From NCBI GenBank assembly GCA_013215445.1, contig JABSRA010000024.1:1-54731 (forward strand): DNA of 54,731 nucleotides, written 5' to 3'. Each line of letters opens with the position of its first letter. The first letter of the stretch is position 1. A model generated the notes under the pieces. That model did no database searches, was not told where the DNA came from, and was given only the letters and a program-made list of their open reading frames with translations. Origin of the DNA: Oceanospirillaceae bacterium. GTDB taxonomy: Bacteria > Pseudomonadota > Gammaproteobacteria > Pseudomonadales > Balneatricaceae. The position numbers and the translations under genes are program-made. Of this stretch, positions 17,294 to 26,071 are shown one piece after another.

Positions 17294-18946
17294 CTAGCTA
17301 TCCAGCCCTTGACTAAGACGCAACTGCTGGATGAAATTACTTCGATAGCCAAATTCATCCGTGCCTTTTGCGCTCACCGCTAGGTCAATAATTTGCTGCC
17401 AAGTGTAACTCTTTAAATAGTCACTGTTACGTAATTTTTGGGCATAGGCCGCCGCTGCCGCTGCCAGTCTGAAGCTTGCGGTGCCCTTAGCTAAGGACTG
17501 CTGTGATTGCTGCGCCACCACTAAACTGTATTCTTTAGAGGCGGAATCTTGGGTTAACTTATAGCGGATTTTAATAAAACCAATTTCGCCCTCTGTATCC
17601 AAAGGTCTAGGTTGTTGCTGTTTATAACGCAGTTTAGCTGGCTCTGTCTGCCCGTTGAAAACAATTTCATACAGCGCTGTCACACTCTGCCCCGCCCCTA
17701 TATCCCCGGCATCTTTTTTATCGTCGCTAAAATCACGATCTGCCAAGGCTCTATTTTCATACCCTAATAGACGATAACTGGCCACCACCCCTGAGTTAAA
17801 TTCCACTTGAATTTTGGCGTCATAGGCCACGTTTTGAAAGGTGGCATTGGCCTGATGGATTAAGACTTTTTGCGCCTCCTGCAAACTGTCAATGTAAGCT
17901 GCATTACCGTTGCCAGCATTGGATAGTTCTTCCATCAAGTGGTCATTGTAATTTCCCTGACCGAAGCCCAACACACTCAAATCTATGTTAGTTTTACGCT
18001 GCTTTTCTATATAGTTTTTCATTTGGGATACATCACTCATGCCCACATTAAAATCACCGTCAGTCGCCAGCAAGATGCGATTAACCCCACCCTTAATAAA
18101 GTTGGCGGCGGCTATTTGATAGGCAATTTCCAGACCATTGCCGCCGTTGGTCGACCCTCCCGCACGCAAGTTGTCGATAACCCGGTCAATTTTACTCTGT
18201 AAATTGCCACTAGTAGCTTGTAGCACCACCTTGGCATTACCGGCGTAGGCGACTATCGCGATACAGTCATTACTCTTTAATGTTTTGCTCAATAAGTGCA
18301 ATGAGCGTTTCAGCAGCGGCAATTTATCCGGGCTGGACATAGAACCCGACACGTCCACCAGAAACACTAAGTTCCTGCCACGGGTATTTTTAATGTCTTT
18401 CGCCTGCAGAGAGACTTTTAGTAATTGCGCCTGAGGATTCCAAGGACTTGGGGCGAGTTCATAGGCGATGTTAATCGGCTGTTGGTTAGAGGTAGGCTGA
18501 GGGTAGTGGTAATCAAAATAGTTAACTATCTCCTCTGTGCGCACCGCATCTACCGGCGGTAACTGCCCCCGATTGATGAAGCGGCGCACATTGGCGTAAC
18601 TGGCCGTATCGACATCGGTGCTAAAAGTACTCAGTGGCTGCACTGCAGGATCTATCGATACATTATCAGTGATTGCCTGATAGCGCTCGCCTTCACTTCC
18701 GCGGCTGATTGCTTGCGGATAAAACGAAACATCATGAGCGGGACTTGGCATAACGACTGACTCATGTAACGCTAACGACAAGCGCTTGGTCGCCAAAACT
18801 GTAACGGAGCTCTGGTGATTTTTCACCACCCTTGACGGTTCAATTTCTTGCTGCTGATCCGCTGTTGATCCAACGGGTGAGCAACCTGCAATGGCGACAC
18901 TAGCACAGAGCGACAAACTCAAAGGGCTAAACTGTAAATATCTCAT
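17294..18946 (-). CDS. VWA-domain lipoprotein (YfbK family)
   Basis: 550 residues. A lipoprotein signal ends at VAIAGC (Cys22). The N-terminal YfbK-type domain is at about 100-185, and the von Willebrand A domain starts at about 190 with the metal site D198-x-S-x-S202 and later ATDGDFNVG. A C-terminal DUF3520-like region follows. It is predicted to be membrane anchored in the periplasm. The SD AGGAAT precedes the ATG. It is divergent from an unknown gene and its lipoprotein partner. The family's role is poorly defined. Confidence 0.9.
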   Translation of the reverse strand: MRYLQFSPLSLSLCASVAIAGCSPVGSTADQQQEIEPSRVVKNHQSSVTVLATKRLSLALHESVVMPSPAHDVSFYPQAISRGSEGERYQAITDNVSIDPAVQPLSTFSTDVDTASYANVRRFINRGQLPPVDAVRTEEIVNYFDYHYPQPTSNQQPINIAYELAPSPWNPQAQLLKVSLQAKDIKNTRGRNLVFLVDVSGSMSSPDKLPLLKRSLHLLSKTLKSNDCIAIVAYAGNAKVVLQATSGNLQSKIDRVIDNLRAGGSTNGGNGLEIAYQIAAANFIKGGVNRILLATDGDFNVGMSDVSQMKNYIEKQRKTNIDLSVLGFGQGNYNDHLMEELSNAGNGNAAYIDSLQEAQKVLIHQANATFQNVAYDAKIQVEFNSGVVASYRLLGYENRALADRDFSDDKKDAGDIGAGQSVTALYEIVFNGQTEPAKLRYKQQQPRPLDTEGEIGFIKIRYKLTQDSASKEYSLVVAQQSQQSLAKGTASFRLAAAAAAYAQKLRNSDYLKSYTWQQIIDLAVSAKGTDEFGYRSNFIQQLRLSQGLDS

Positions 18947-19075
18947 GGTTTAATTCCTGTTTACAAACCAGCGATGCATTCACTGATGATTAAACCCAGT
19001 TTAAAGAGAGTCCGCAGTAGATATTAGCCTGATGTTCATTGTAAACTGGTCTTCATTTTTATAGATAACTATGTT

Positions 19076-19963
19076 ATGTCAAATTTATACAGTAAAATCC
19101 ATCGACTCAAGGCTCAGGGCTGGACTTGGGAGACTTTTTTACAAAAAATCGACCTAATTTATCCGGCAGGTATTGATCCGAAAACCTTATATGCCCTGCA
19201 TCGTAAGCCCCACCACCAAGCCAACAATCAGATTAGCAAAGCCATTTTAGAATTACATGACCAACAGTTCCCCTCCCCTTTTCCCGCAGACACCCAGGCC
19301 CTGTTAAACATCTACAATCGCCTGCTAAGCTGTAAAAAGCACAGCGGCATCGATCAAGATATTAAAGATTTTTTGGTCTTTCTCGCCAGTGATATCAATT
19401 TTGGCGACAATCTTAGACGTGCCAGATTACACTGGCTGAAGGCGGATATTCACTTAGATCAATTACCGACACTGCGCAATAATGGCCAATCACAGGCGCT
19501 CGCGGTGCAAAAAGAATTAGCACTAGAGCATTATCAGCAATCTTATCAATTACTTGAGGGGATAAAAACACAGCAACAAAAGTCGCAACAAGCAGTGACT
19601 ATCGATGATTTTACCTTGTATAAATTGCAACAAAATATGCTCGCCTGTCACCTAAACAGCTTACATGCGGATCAGCGTTATACTGACCAAAGCCTGAAGC
19701 ATTATCTAAACCACTCAAATTTTATTCAAAGCAGTAAAAGGGTTTTGCACACTGAGCCCTACCAGTGGATAATTGCCAGAAACGGCCTGCGCTTTAGCTC
19801 TATTAATAGTAACAAAGCAGATTGTGAATTTTTTTATCAGGCACTAATCATCGCCAACAGCGCCTTTGCAGATTTCAACTACGCACCTAACGGTGCACCA
19901 CCGATTATGCAGAGCACCGAATTCAAATGGGCGATTCAACAGATAAACGAGGGCATCCAATGA
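19076..19963 (+). CDS. Conserved-looking hypothetical protein
   Basis: 295 residues, soluble, rich in helices, Gln and His. It has no signal peptide. The first 70 residues (IHRLKAQGWTWETFLQKID; DPKTLYALHRKP) have a helix-turn-helix-like look and the rest could be TPR-like, including ALEHYQQSYQLLEGI. No family is recognised. Its ATGA overlaps the start of the lipoprotein gene, so the two are co-translated. It is divergent from the VWA lipoprotein, which may be a functional partner. Confidence 0.7.
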   Translation: MSNLYSKIHRLKAQGWTWETFLQKIDLIYPAGIDPKTLYALHRKPHHQANNQISKAILELHDQQFPSPFPADTQALLNIYNRLLSCKKHSGIDQDIKDFLVFLASDINFGDNLRRARLHWLKADIHLDQLPTLRNNGQSQALAVQKELALEHYQQSYQLLEGIKTQQQKSQQAVTIDDFTLYKLQQNMLACHLNSLHADQRYTDQSLKHYLNHSNFIQSSKRVLHTEPYQWIIARNGLRFSSINSNKADCEFFYQALIIANSAFADFNYAPNGAPPIMQSTEFKWAIQQINEGIQ

Positions 19964-20199
19964 TAAGACAGATCATTATAATATTCACCAGCTTGCTACT
20001 CATTTCAGCATGCAGCTCAAGTGACGAGCAAGACAGAGCAGAACACCCAGCACCTGCCGCTACTGTAGAGTTGATGGATAGCCGTTCAGAGGGCGAGTCA
20101 ACCTCCCCAGCTAGCATTAAAGCACTCAAAAAAAGCCATAAAAATGCACCCATCATTCTCATTCAAAATGAAGATGACGATATGCAAAGACTGGATTAA
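19960..20199 (+). CDS. Small lipoprotein
   Basis: 79 residues. The signal MIRQIIIIFTSLLLISAC has a lipobox ISAC. The mature part is short, acidic at the end (NEDDDMQ) and likely disordered. The start is set by the ATGA overlap with the preceding gene; a longer frame from 19927 would destroy the signal peptide's N-terminal position. Function unknown. Confidence 0.75.
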   Translation: MIRQIIIIFTSLLLISACSSSDEQDRAEHPAPAATVELMDSRSEGESTSPASIKALKKSHKNAPIILIQNEDDDMQRLD

Positions 20200-20327
20200 G
20201 TAGCTATTAAAGAAGATACCAACACTAAATGGCTGACGGATAGGTTGGCATTCATCTAAAACCAATATCACTCAGCGCACGGGCGCTGGTTCGGCCCGAG
20301 CACTGCATATACTCATACATTAACGAT

Positions 20328-21524
20328 TTAGGCGACCTGTGAATGCGGATCGATCACGTACTTTGTCGCCGCCCCCCCATCGAAGTCCGCATACCCTTGA
20401 GGCGCTTGATCAAGAGAGATCATCTGCACATTAACCGCCTTGGCAATATCGATTTTATCAAACAAAATGGCCTGCATCAGCGCGCGGTGATAGCGCATGA
20501 CCGGACACTGACCGGTGTGTAGTGAGTGAGATTTAGCCCAGGCCAAGCCAAAGCGCATGCTCAGCGCCCCGACTTTAGCGGCTTCATCAATAGCCCCCGG
20601 ATCTTCTGTAACGTACAGGCCGGGAATACCGATGCTGCCACCGGCGCGAGTGATCTGCATCGCAGAGTTTAATACGGTAGCAGGTGCCTCAGTACCGTGG
20701 TCGCAACCGCAGCCATGGGCTTCAAAACCGACACAATCGACGAAGGCATCAACTTCACGCTCGCCGGTGATGGCCTCTAATTTATCCTCCATCGAACCCT
20801 CTTCACGCAGGTCTATAGTCTCGCAGCCGAAGCTTCTCGCCTGTGCTAGGCGATCTTCAATCATATCACCAACGATAACGCAGGCGGCGCCCAATAAATG
20901 CGCAGAAGCCGCTGCTGCAAGACCCACAGGCCCTGCACCGGCGATATAAACTATGGATCCAGGACCCACACCAGCAGTGACACAACCGTGAAAGCCAGTG
21001 GGGAAAATATCGGATAACAAGGTTAAATCGCGAATTTTTTCCATGGCTTGATCTGAGTCGGGAAATTTCAGCAAGTTGAAATCCGCGTAGGGAACCATCA
21101 CATATTCTGCCTGGCCTCCGACCCAACCACCCATGTCAACGTAACCATAAGCGGCACCGGGGCGAGCTGGATTAACGGATAAACAGATACCTGTCAGTCC
21201 CTCTTTGCAGTTGCGACAGCGACCACAGGCAATATTAAACGGTACGGAAACGATATCCCCAATCTTCAGGAATTCAACATCGCTGCCACACTCAATGATT
21301 TGCCCAGTAATTTCATGACCTAATACCAAGCCTGGCTCGGCAGTAGTTCTGCCGCGCACCATGTGCTGATCGGATCCACAGATATTGGTGGTCAATACTT
21401 TTAAAATCACCCCGTGCTGACATTTGCGATTGCCAATCGCCAATTCTGGGAAGGCGATGGTTTCAACACTAACTTGGCCGCTACCTTGGTAAATAACGCC
21501 GCGATTGCTTGGATTTATCGACAT
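20328..21524 (-). CDS. fdhA: Glutathione-independent formaldehyde dehydrogenase-like zinc enzyme
   Basis: 398 residues, the length of Pseudomonas putida FdhA. Catalytic zinc ligands are C49 (NICGSDQH), H70/E71 (LGHE) and D172 (LLSDIFPTGFHG). Structural zinc cysteines are C100, C103, C106 and C114. The NAD site is GAGPVGLAA at about 196-204. FdhA-type enzymes oxidise formaldehyde with bound NAD without glutathione, and some act as aldehyde dismutases. The start at 21524 has AAGGAAT upstream; an in-frame ATG at 21626 adds 34 unlikely residues. It is divergent from an AraC regulator, its probable controller. Confidence 0.85.
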   Translation of the reverse strand: MSINPSNRGVIYQGSGQVSVETIAFPELAIGNRKCQHGVILKVLTTNICGSDQHMVRGRTTAEPGLVLGHEITGQIIECGSDVEFLKIGDIVSVPFNIACGRCRNCKEGLTGICLSVNPARPGAAYGYVDMGGWVGGQAEYVMVPYADFNLLKFPDSDQAMEKIRDLTLLSDIFPTGFHGCVTAGVGPGSIVYIAGAGPVGLAAAASAHLLGAACVIVGDMIEDRLAQARSFGCETIDLREEGSMEDKLEAITGEREVDAFVDCVGFEAHGCGCDHGTEAPATVLNSAMQITRAGGSIGIPGLYVTEDPGAIDEAAKVGALSMRFGLAWAKSHSLHTGQCPVMRYHRALMQAILFDKIDIAKAVNVQMISLDQAPQGYADFDGGAATKYVIDPHSQVA

Positions 21525-21871
21525 GCAGGTATTCCTTTTATTAATATTATTATTAAAGAAACACTGTAAGAGAGCGACGCTTTGACAATTGCCTAAAATA
21601 GTCACCGACTCTGTCAAAAAGCGCAATCAGCGCCGTGGGTTGGTTTATGCGTGCGCCCTAGCCGACCTTTATCAGCCGATACTAGGGACAACGCTGCAAA
21701 GCACAAGGTCAGTATTGGATGCAGCGGCCCTGTTGATACACAGCAGCGACTCACCTAAGCGATCTCACTCCAGCTGATAATTTTAGGCTAACAAACATAA
21801 CGTCTCATTTTACAATTCTTCTAAAGTTTGCTATTGATAAATAATCTAGGTTTGTTTAAAGAGGCTTTAAG
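21525..21871. promoter_or_regulatory. Divergent control region, FdhA/AraC
   Basis: The spacer holds CTATTGATAAATAAT (21831-21845), identical to 901-915. It also holds TTGTTTAAA (21852-21860), the reverse complement of the right end of the two-box module's box 2. As at 12516, this half-box abuts the SD of an AraC gene (AGAGG, 21860-21864). Confidence 0.45.
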
Positions 21872-22888
21872 ATTAAAACTATTTTCTATAAAAACGCCGA
21901 TGATGTTTTTTGCGCCGACACTTGCAGGGAGTTAAAGCGGGCCATGCAGGCCGGTAATATTCGCTCATCAGCTTGGGTGCGCGGCCAATACCCGGGCAGA
22001 AAACTCTCTAACTCACTATTGCCTGGTATTCGATCCATCGGCATCTGGGATATAGAAGAAACTCAAGATTGGTGCATTCCCCCTCATCACAACGAAGGGT
22101 TTGAGGTATGCATGCTGCTTGGCGGAGAGCTGACTTTTGAGGTAGATGGGATAGAGAATATTTTAAAACGCGGTTCGCTAACCTTGACCAAACCTTGGCA
22201 AAAGCACTCTTTGGGCAGCCCACAAATTCACGCCAACCGGCTGCTTTGGTTCATTCTAGATGTAGAAGTACGCCGGCCAAATAGCCCCTGGGTATGGCCA
22301 CATTGGATATTGGGCAGCGCAATAGAAAAACAAACACTAGCCGACTCCATCACCTTTGCCCGGCAAAATGTCTTTTCTGTCGACGCAAAAACCCTGCAGA
22401 TCTTCGAGGAGTTATTTTCGCTAATAGAAAATGACGACTTTTCAGAGATCACCAAAATCAGCGCATTGCTCAATTTAGCACTGATTTCATTACAAGCTGC
22501 GTTAAAGGCCGATACTCAATACAACATTGACGTCTCTTCCAGTGAAGAGAGTGTCAGACAGTTCTTTTTAAAACTAAGCGATCATATAGCCCACCCGTGG
22601 AAGCTGGAGGAAATGGCCGATGAATGTGGTATCTCGCGCACTCAGTTTTCCACCTTGTGCAAAGCAATCACCAATCAATCACCGATGAGCAAACTGACCA
22701 ACCTGAGACTGGAGAAGGCCGTAGAGTTAATGGCAAGTTCCACACAGATGTCGATCACCGACATCTGCTTTGAATGTGGTTTTAACTCCAGTCAGTATTT
22801 TGCCAGGCGCTTTGTAGAGCGCTTTGGCGCAGCGCCTAAAATTTACAGAAAGCAGTTAGTCACTCGTGCTGAAACCAGCCTTCAGTGA
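21872..22888 (+). CDS. AraC family regulator (paralogue 2), probable ATT start
   Basis: The first ATG (21944) would give 314 residues but removes sequence that aligns with the paralogue at 12525. In frame upstream are IFYKNADDVFCADTCRELK against VFTKPGALLYASNCQDLL. The frame opens after a stop at 21857. AGAGG (21860-21864) is followed 7 bases later by ATT, giving 338 residues. No ATG, GTG or TTG is available there. The cupin-like sensor, EVRRPNSPWVWPHWI and a double helix-turn-helix (ITDICFECGFNSSQYFARRF) follow. It probably controls the divergent FdhA gene. Confidence 0.8.
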   Translation: MKTIFYKNADDVFCADTCRELKRAMQAGNIRSSAWVRGQYPGRKLSNSLLPGIRSIGIWDIEETQDWCIPPHHNEGFEVCMLLGGELTFEVDGIENILKRGSLTLTKPWQKHSLGSPQIHANRLLWFILDVEVRRPNSPWVWPHWILGSAIEKQTLADSITFARQNVFSVDAKTLQIFEELFSLIENDDFSEITKISALLNLALISLQAALKADTQYNIDVSSSEESVRQFFLKLSDHIAHPWKLEEMADECGISRTQFSTLCKAITNQSPMSKLTNLRLEKAVELMASSTQMSITDICFECGFNSSQYFARRFVERFGAAPKIYRKQLVTRAETSLQ

Positions 22889-23019
22889 AGTCACAGCAGT
22901 ATCGGCCCAGATGTGTGCCCAGGGTCGATTAGCCTAATCGAGATCAGATGCACTTAGATGGTCACGTTTTTTAGCTGTCTCAAACGCTGCGGCAGATTTT
23001 GCTGATTCGACTGTCGAAC

Positions 23020-24153
23020 TCAGCTTGAAGCACTAGCTTGGCCCAAGCTGACATTTTCCGCTATCGATGGCCACTGCTGTAATCGCTGACCACTATCTGC
23101 ACAAAACAGATGCAAACGCTGCAAATCAAGCTGCAGTGATACGCTCTGGTTTTCTTTACAGTCAGTCCTTTGCATACTGTATATACACAGATCAGCCCCC
23201 TCGAAACTGCAGTATATTTGCTCGCTAATTCCAGTCGGCTCCACCGCTTTCACCCGCGCCTGCAGATGGCCACTAGTAGAGTTGAGGATCAAAATGTGTT
23301 CAGGCCTGATGCCACAGCAAATGCGCATGCCCACTGCCAGGTCCTGATATTGATGGAGCAAGGCTAGTTTGACCCCAGTTTGGGTCTCTAGATAAAACTC
23401 CCCACCAGCTTCAGCCACGGTGGTTTTTATGAAATTCATCGAGGGGGAACCCATAAATCCAGCCACAAAGAGGTTGGTGGGTGTGTCATAAATTTCCAGT
23501 GGAGGCCCCACCTGCTGCACTATTCCCCCATTTAACACCACGATACGATCAGCCAAAGTCATTGCCTCAACTTGATCGTGAGTCACATAGATAATGGTGC
23601 TTTGCAGCCGCTGGTGCAGCGCTTTTATCTCGAGGCGCATGTGCACCCGCAACTGGGCATCTAAGTTCGACAGGGGCTCGTCAAACAGAAAAACTTTTGG
23701 ATCGCGCACTATCGCACGACCCATGGCTACCCGCTGTCGCTGTCCACCTGAGAGCGCTTTGGGTTTTCTATCTAGCAATTCGGTCAAGCCCAGGGACTCA
23801 GCCACCTCTTTCACCGCTTTTTTAATCTGCGCTTTAGGCACCTTTTGCACTTCTAGGCTAAAGCCCATATTGCGCTCGACACTCATATGCGGATACAGGG
23901 CATAACTTTGGAATACCATCGAAATATCCCGATCTTTCGGCGCCAATTCATTGACTCTGGTATCGCCAATATAGATATCGCCACTGGTAATTTGCTCAAG
24001 CCCGGCTATCGATCGCAGCAAGGTCGATTTACCACAGCCAGAGGGGCCAACTAGCACCACAAATTCTCCGTGTTGGATGTCTATGTTGACGCTTTTTAAT
24101 ACTTCGACTTGATCAAAGTGCTTACATATATTATTTAATTTAATAGAGGCCAT
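23020..24153 (-). CDS. ABC transporter ATPase (MalK/UgpC type)
   Basis: 377 residues. Walker A GPSGCGKST is at about 37-45, the signature is LSGGQRQR, Walker B reads VFLFDEPLSNLD, the switch is VTHDQVEAM, and a C-terminal TOBE-like domain follows. It starts 4 bases after the permease gene, with AAGGA overlapping that gene's stop. It energises the MalEFG-type importer next to it and is last in the operon. Confidence 0.94.
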   Translation of the reverse strand: MASIKLNNICKHFDQVEVLKSVNIDIQHGEFVVLVGPSGCGKSTLLRSIAGLEQITSGDIYIGDTRVNELAPKDRDISMVFQSYALYPHMSVERNMGFSLEVQKVPKAQIKKAVKEVAESLGLTELLDRKPKALSGGQRQRVAMGRAIVRDPKVFLFDEPLSNLDAQLRVHMRLEIKALHQRLQSTIIYVTHDQVEAMTLADRIVVLNGGIVQQVGPPLEIYDTPTNLFVAGFMGSPSMNFIKTTVAEAGGEFYLETQTGVKLALLHQYQDLAVGMRICCGIRPEHILILNSTSGHLQARVKAVEPTGISEQIYCSFEGADLCIYSMQRTDCKENQSVSLQLDLQRLHLFCADSGQRLQQWPSIAENVSLGQASASS

Positions 24154-24157
24154 AAAA

Positions 24158-25000
24158 TTATCCTTTCACCGCGCCGGCGGTTAAACCTTGCACTAAGTAA
24201 CGTTGAATAAAGACGAAGAAAATACAGGCTGGAATTAACGCCAGCACCCCAGCTGCCATCATTTGTCCCCACTGTACCGCGAACTTTGAAACAAAATTCA
24301 ATAGACCCACTGGGAAAGTACTGACACTGCTGTCACTGATTAACATTAATGCAAACAGCATCTCGCTCCAGGCGGCAGTGAAGACAAAACCTAAAGTAGC
24401 CGCCATGCCTGGCAGCGTCAGTGGGATGATGACTTTATACAGTGCTTGAAAACGAGAGCAGCCCTCCACCATCGCCGACTCTTCAAGATCGCGCGGAATA
24501 CCGTCGAAGAACGATTGCATTAAGAACACGGCAAAGGGCACATTAAATGCCGTATAAATAATCACCAATCCCAACAAGCTATTGGTCAAGCCCAGCGGCG
24601 CCATGATTTTATAGATAGGTGCCAGCACCATCACCAGTGGAAACATTTGCGTGACCAGCAGCAATCCAGTGATGATCAATTTACCGCGAAATTTAAAGCG
24701 GCAAAAGGCATAACCCGCCGCGGCAGCGATCAACGTGGTTAATAGCGCGGTGGCACTTGATACAATGGCGCTATTCATAAAGAACGTCGGAAACTCACTC
24801 TGGGTAAATACCAGTTCAAAATTCACCCACGTAAATTCACTCGGCCATAACTTCACCCCTTCTGAGTAGAGTAACTTGTCTGGTGTAACGGCTATTTTTA
24901 ACAGCCAGTAAAGCGGGAATAAGGCAAAAACCAGATACAGCAGTATCGCAAATCTATGGGCGACAGACTTTAGAAAATTAGTGAATACTATGATCGACAT
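24158..25000 (-). CDS. ABC transporter permease (MalG type)
   Basis: 280 residues, six predicted membrane helices. The EAA loop ESAMVEGCSRFQALYKVIIP contacts the ATPase. The start at 25000 has GGAG 6 bases upstream and lies 1 base after the previous gene's TGA; an ATG at 25012 would overlap that gene and include the SD. Confidence 0.93.
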   Translation of the reverse strand: MSIIVFTNFLKSVAHRFAILLYLVFALFPLYWLLKIAVTPDKLLYSEGVKLWPSEFTWVNFELVFTQSEFPTFFMNSAIVSSATALLTTLIAAAAGYAFCRFKFRGKLIITGLLLVTQMFPLVMVLAPIYKIMAPLGLTNSLLGLVIIYTAFNVPFAVFLMQSFFDGIPRDLEESAMVEGCSRFQALYKVIIPLTLPGMAATLGFVFTAAWSEMLFALMLISDSSVSTFPVGLLNFVSKFAVQWGQMMAAGVLALIPACIFFVFIQRYLVQGLTAGAVKG

Positions 25001-25001
25001 C

Positions 25002-25922
25002 TCAGTCTCCATTGGATAGTTTACTGCGCATTTTAAGCAAGATAGCAGTGTATAACAGCAGTAGGATCAGCAGCATGACTGCCATTGCCGAAGCGTAACC
25101 AAAATCTAATCGGCGGTACGCAGTGGTAAAAATATAGCTGGGCAAGGTCTGGGTTGAATTAGCCGGCCCACCACTGGTCATGACAATAATTAGATCGGCA
25201 AAGTTGGCTATCCAAATAGTGCGTAACATCACGGTAATAGCGATCATCGGCGCTAAAAAAGGCAAGGTTATTTTGACAAAGACCTGCCATGAACTAGCGC
25301 CGTCTATCCCAGCGGCTTCGTATAAATCACTGGGTACTGACTGCAGCGCAGCCAACAGCGTAATGGCAAAGAACGGGATGCCAAACCAGACATTGGCCAC
25401 TATGGGTCCGTACATCGCCAAATGCGGATCAGAGAGAATATTATAGGGTTCGGGCAACATGCCTAAACTGGTCATCCAGTGTGGCAGTATGCCGATAATC
25501 GGATTAAACAGCCAAGCCCAGGTTAAACCCGAGAGAAAAGTAGGCACTGCCCAAGGTAAAAATACCAGCGCTTGTACCAGCTTGCGCCCGGCAAATTTTC
25601 GATTGAGTAACAGCGCTAAACCTAGCCCTAAACTGAATTGAAAAAACAGTGAAATCAACGTCCAATCTAAGGTATTGGCCAGCGCCGAAAAGAAGTAGCG
25701 GTCGGAGAATAAGGTCTTGAAATGGGTCAAACCTATCCAGCCACCGTTAAACGGGTTTAATAATTCAATACTTTGAAAAGCATATGAAATTCCGACCAAA
25801 GTGGGAGTAATTATCACCAGTGCGATAATAATCAGTGCCGGGCTTAGGTATAAATAAGGTTCCAGAAATCGCTGTAAGTCGATTTTTTTTTGCGACTTTG
25901 GCTGTGTAACTAAGGTGTTCAT
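25002..25922 (-). CDS. ABC transporter permease (MalF/UgpA type)
   Basis: 306 residues with a cytoplasmic N-terminus (MNTLVTQPKSQKKIDLQRF), about six membrane helices, and the EAA loop YEAAGIDGASSWQVFVKITL. It pairs with the MalG-type permease immediately downstream. Confidence 0.93.
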   Translation of the reverse strand: MNTLVTQPKSQKKIDLQRFLEPYLYLSPALIIIALVIITPTLVGISYAFQSIELLNPFNGGWIGLTHFKTLFSDRYFFSALANTLDWTLISLFFQFSLGLGLALLLNRKFAGRKLVQALVFLPWAVPTFLSGLTWAWLFNPIIGILPHWMTSLGMLPEPYNILSDPHLAMYGPIVANVWFGIPFFAITLLAALQSVPSDLYEAAGIDGASSWQVFVKITLPFLAPMIAITVMLRTIWIANFADLIIVMTSGGPANSTQTLPSYIFTTAYRRLDFGYASAMAVMLLILLLLYTAILLKMRSKLSNGD

Positions 25923-26071
25923 AAGTGACCTCGCGGTATTGGCTATACGCTCTAAAAATGACGATTACAGCCCAGCGCCAGTGCCGTGCAATATTGGAGC
26001 AGTTTTAAACGTTTTTCTAGCGCACCTGTTAACCTTTGATTGGCTAACAGGCGATTTATCGGTTATTTAAA

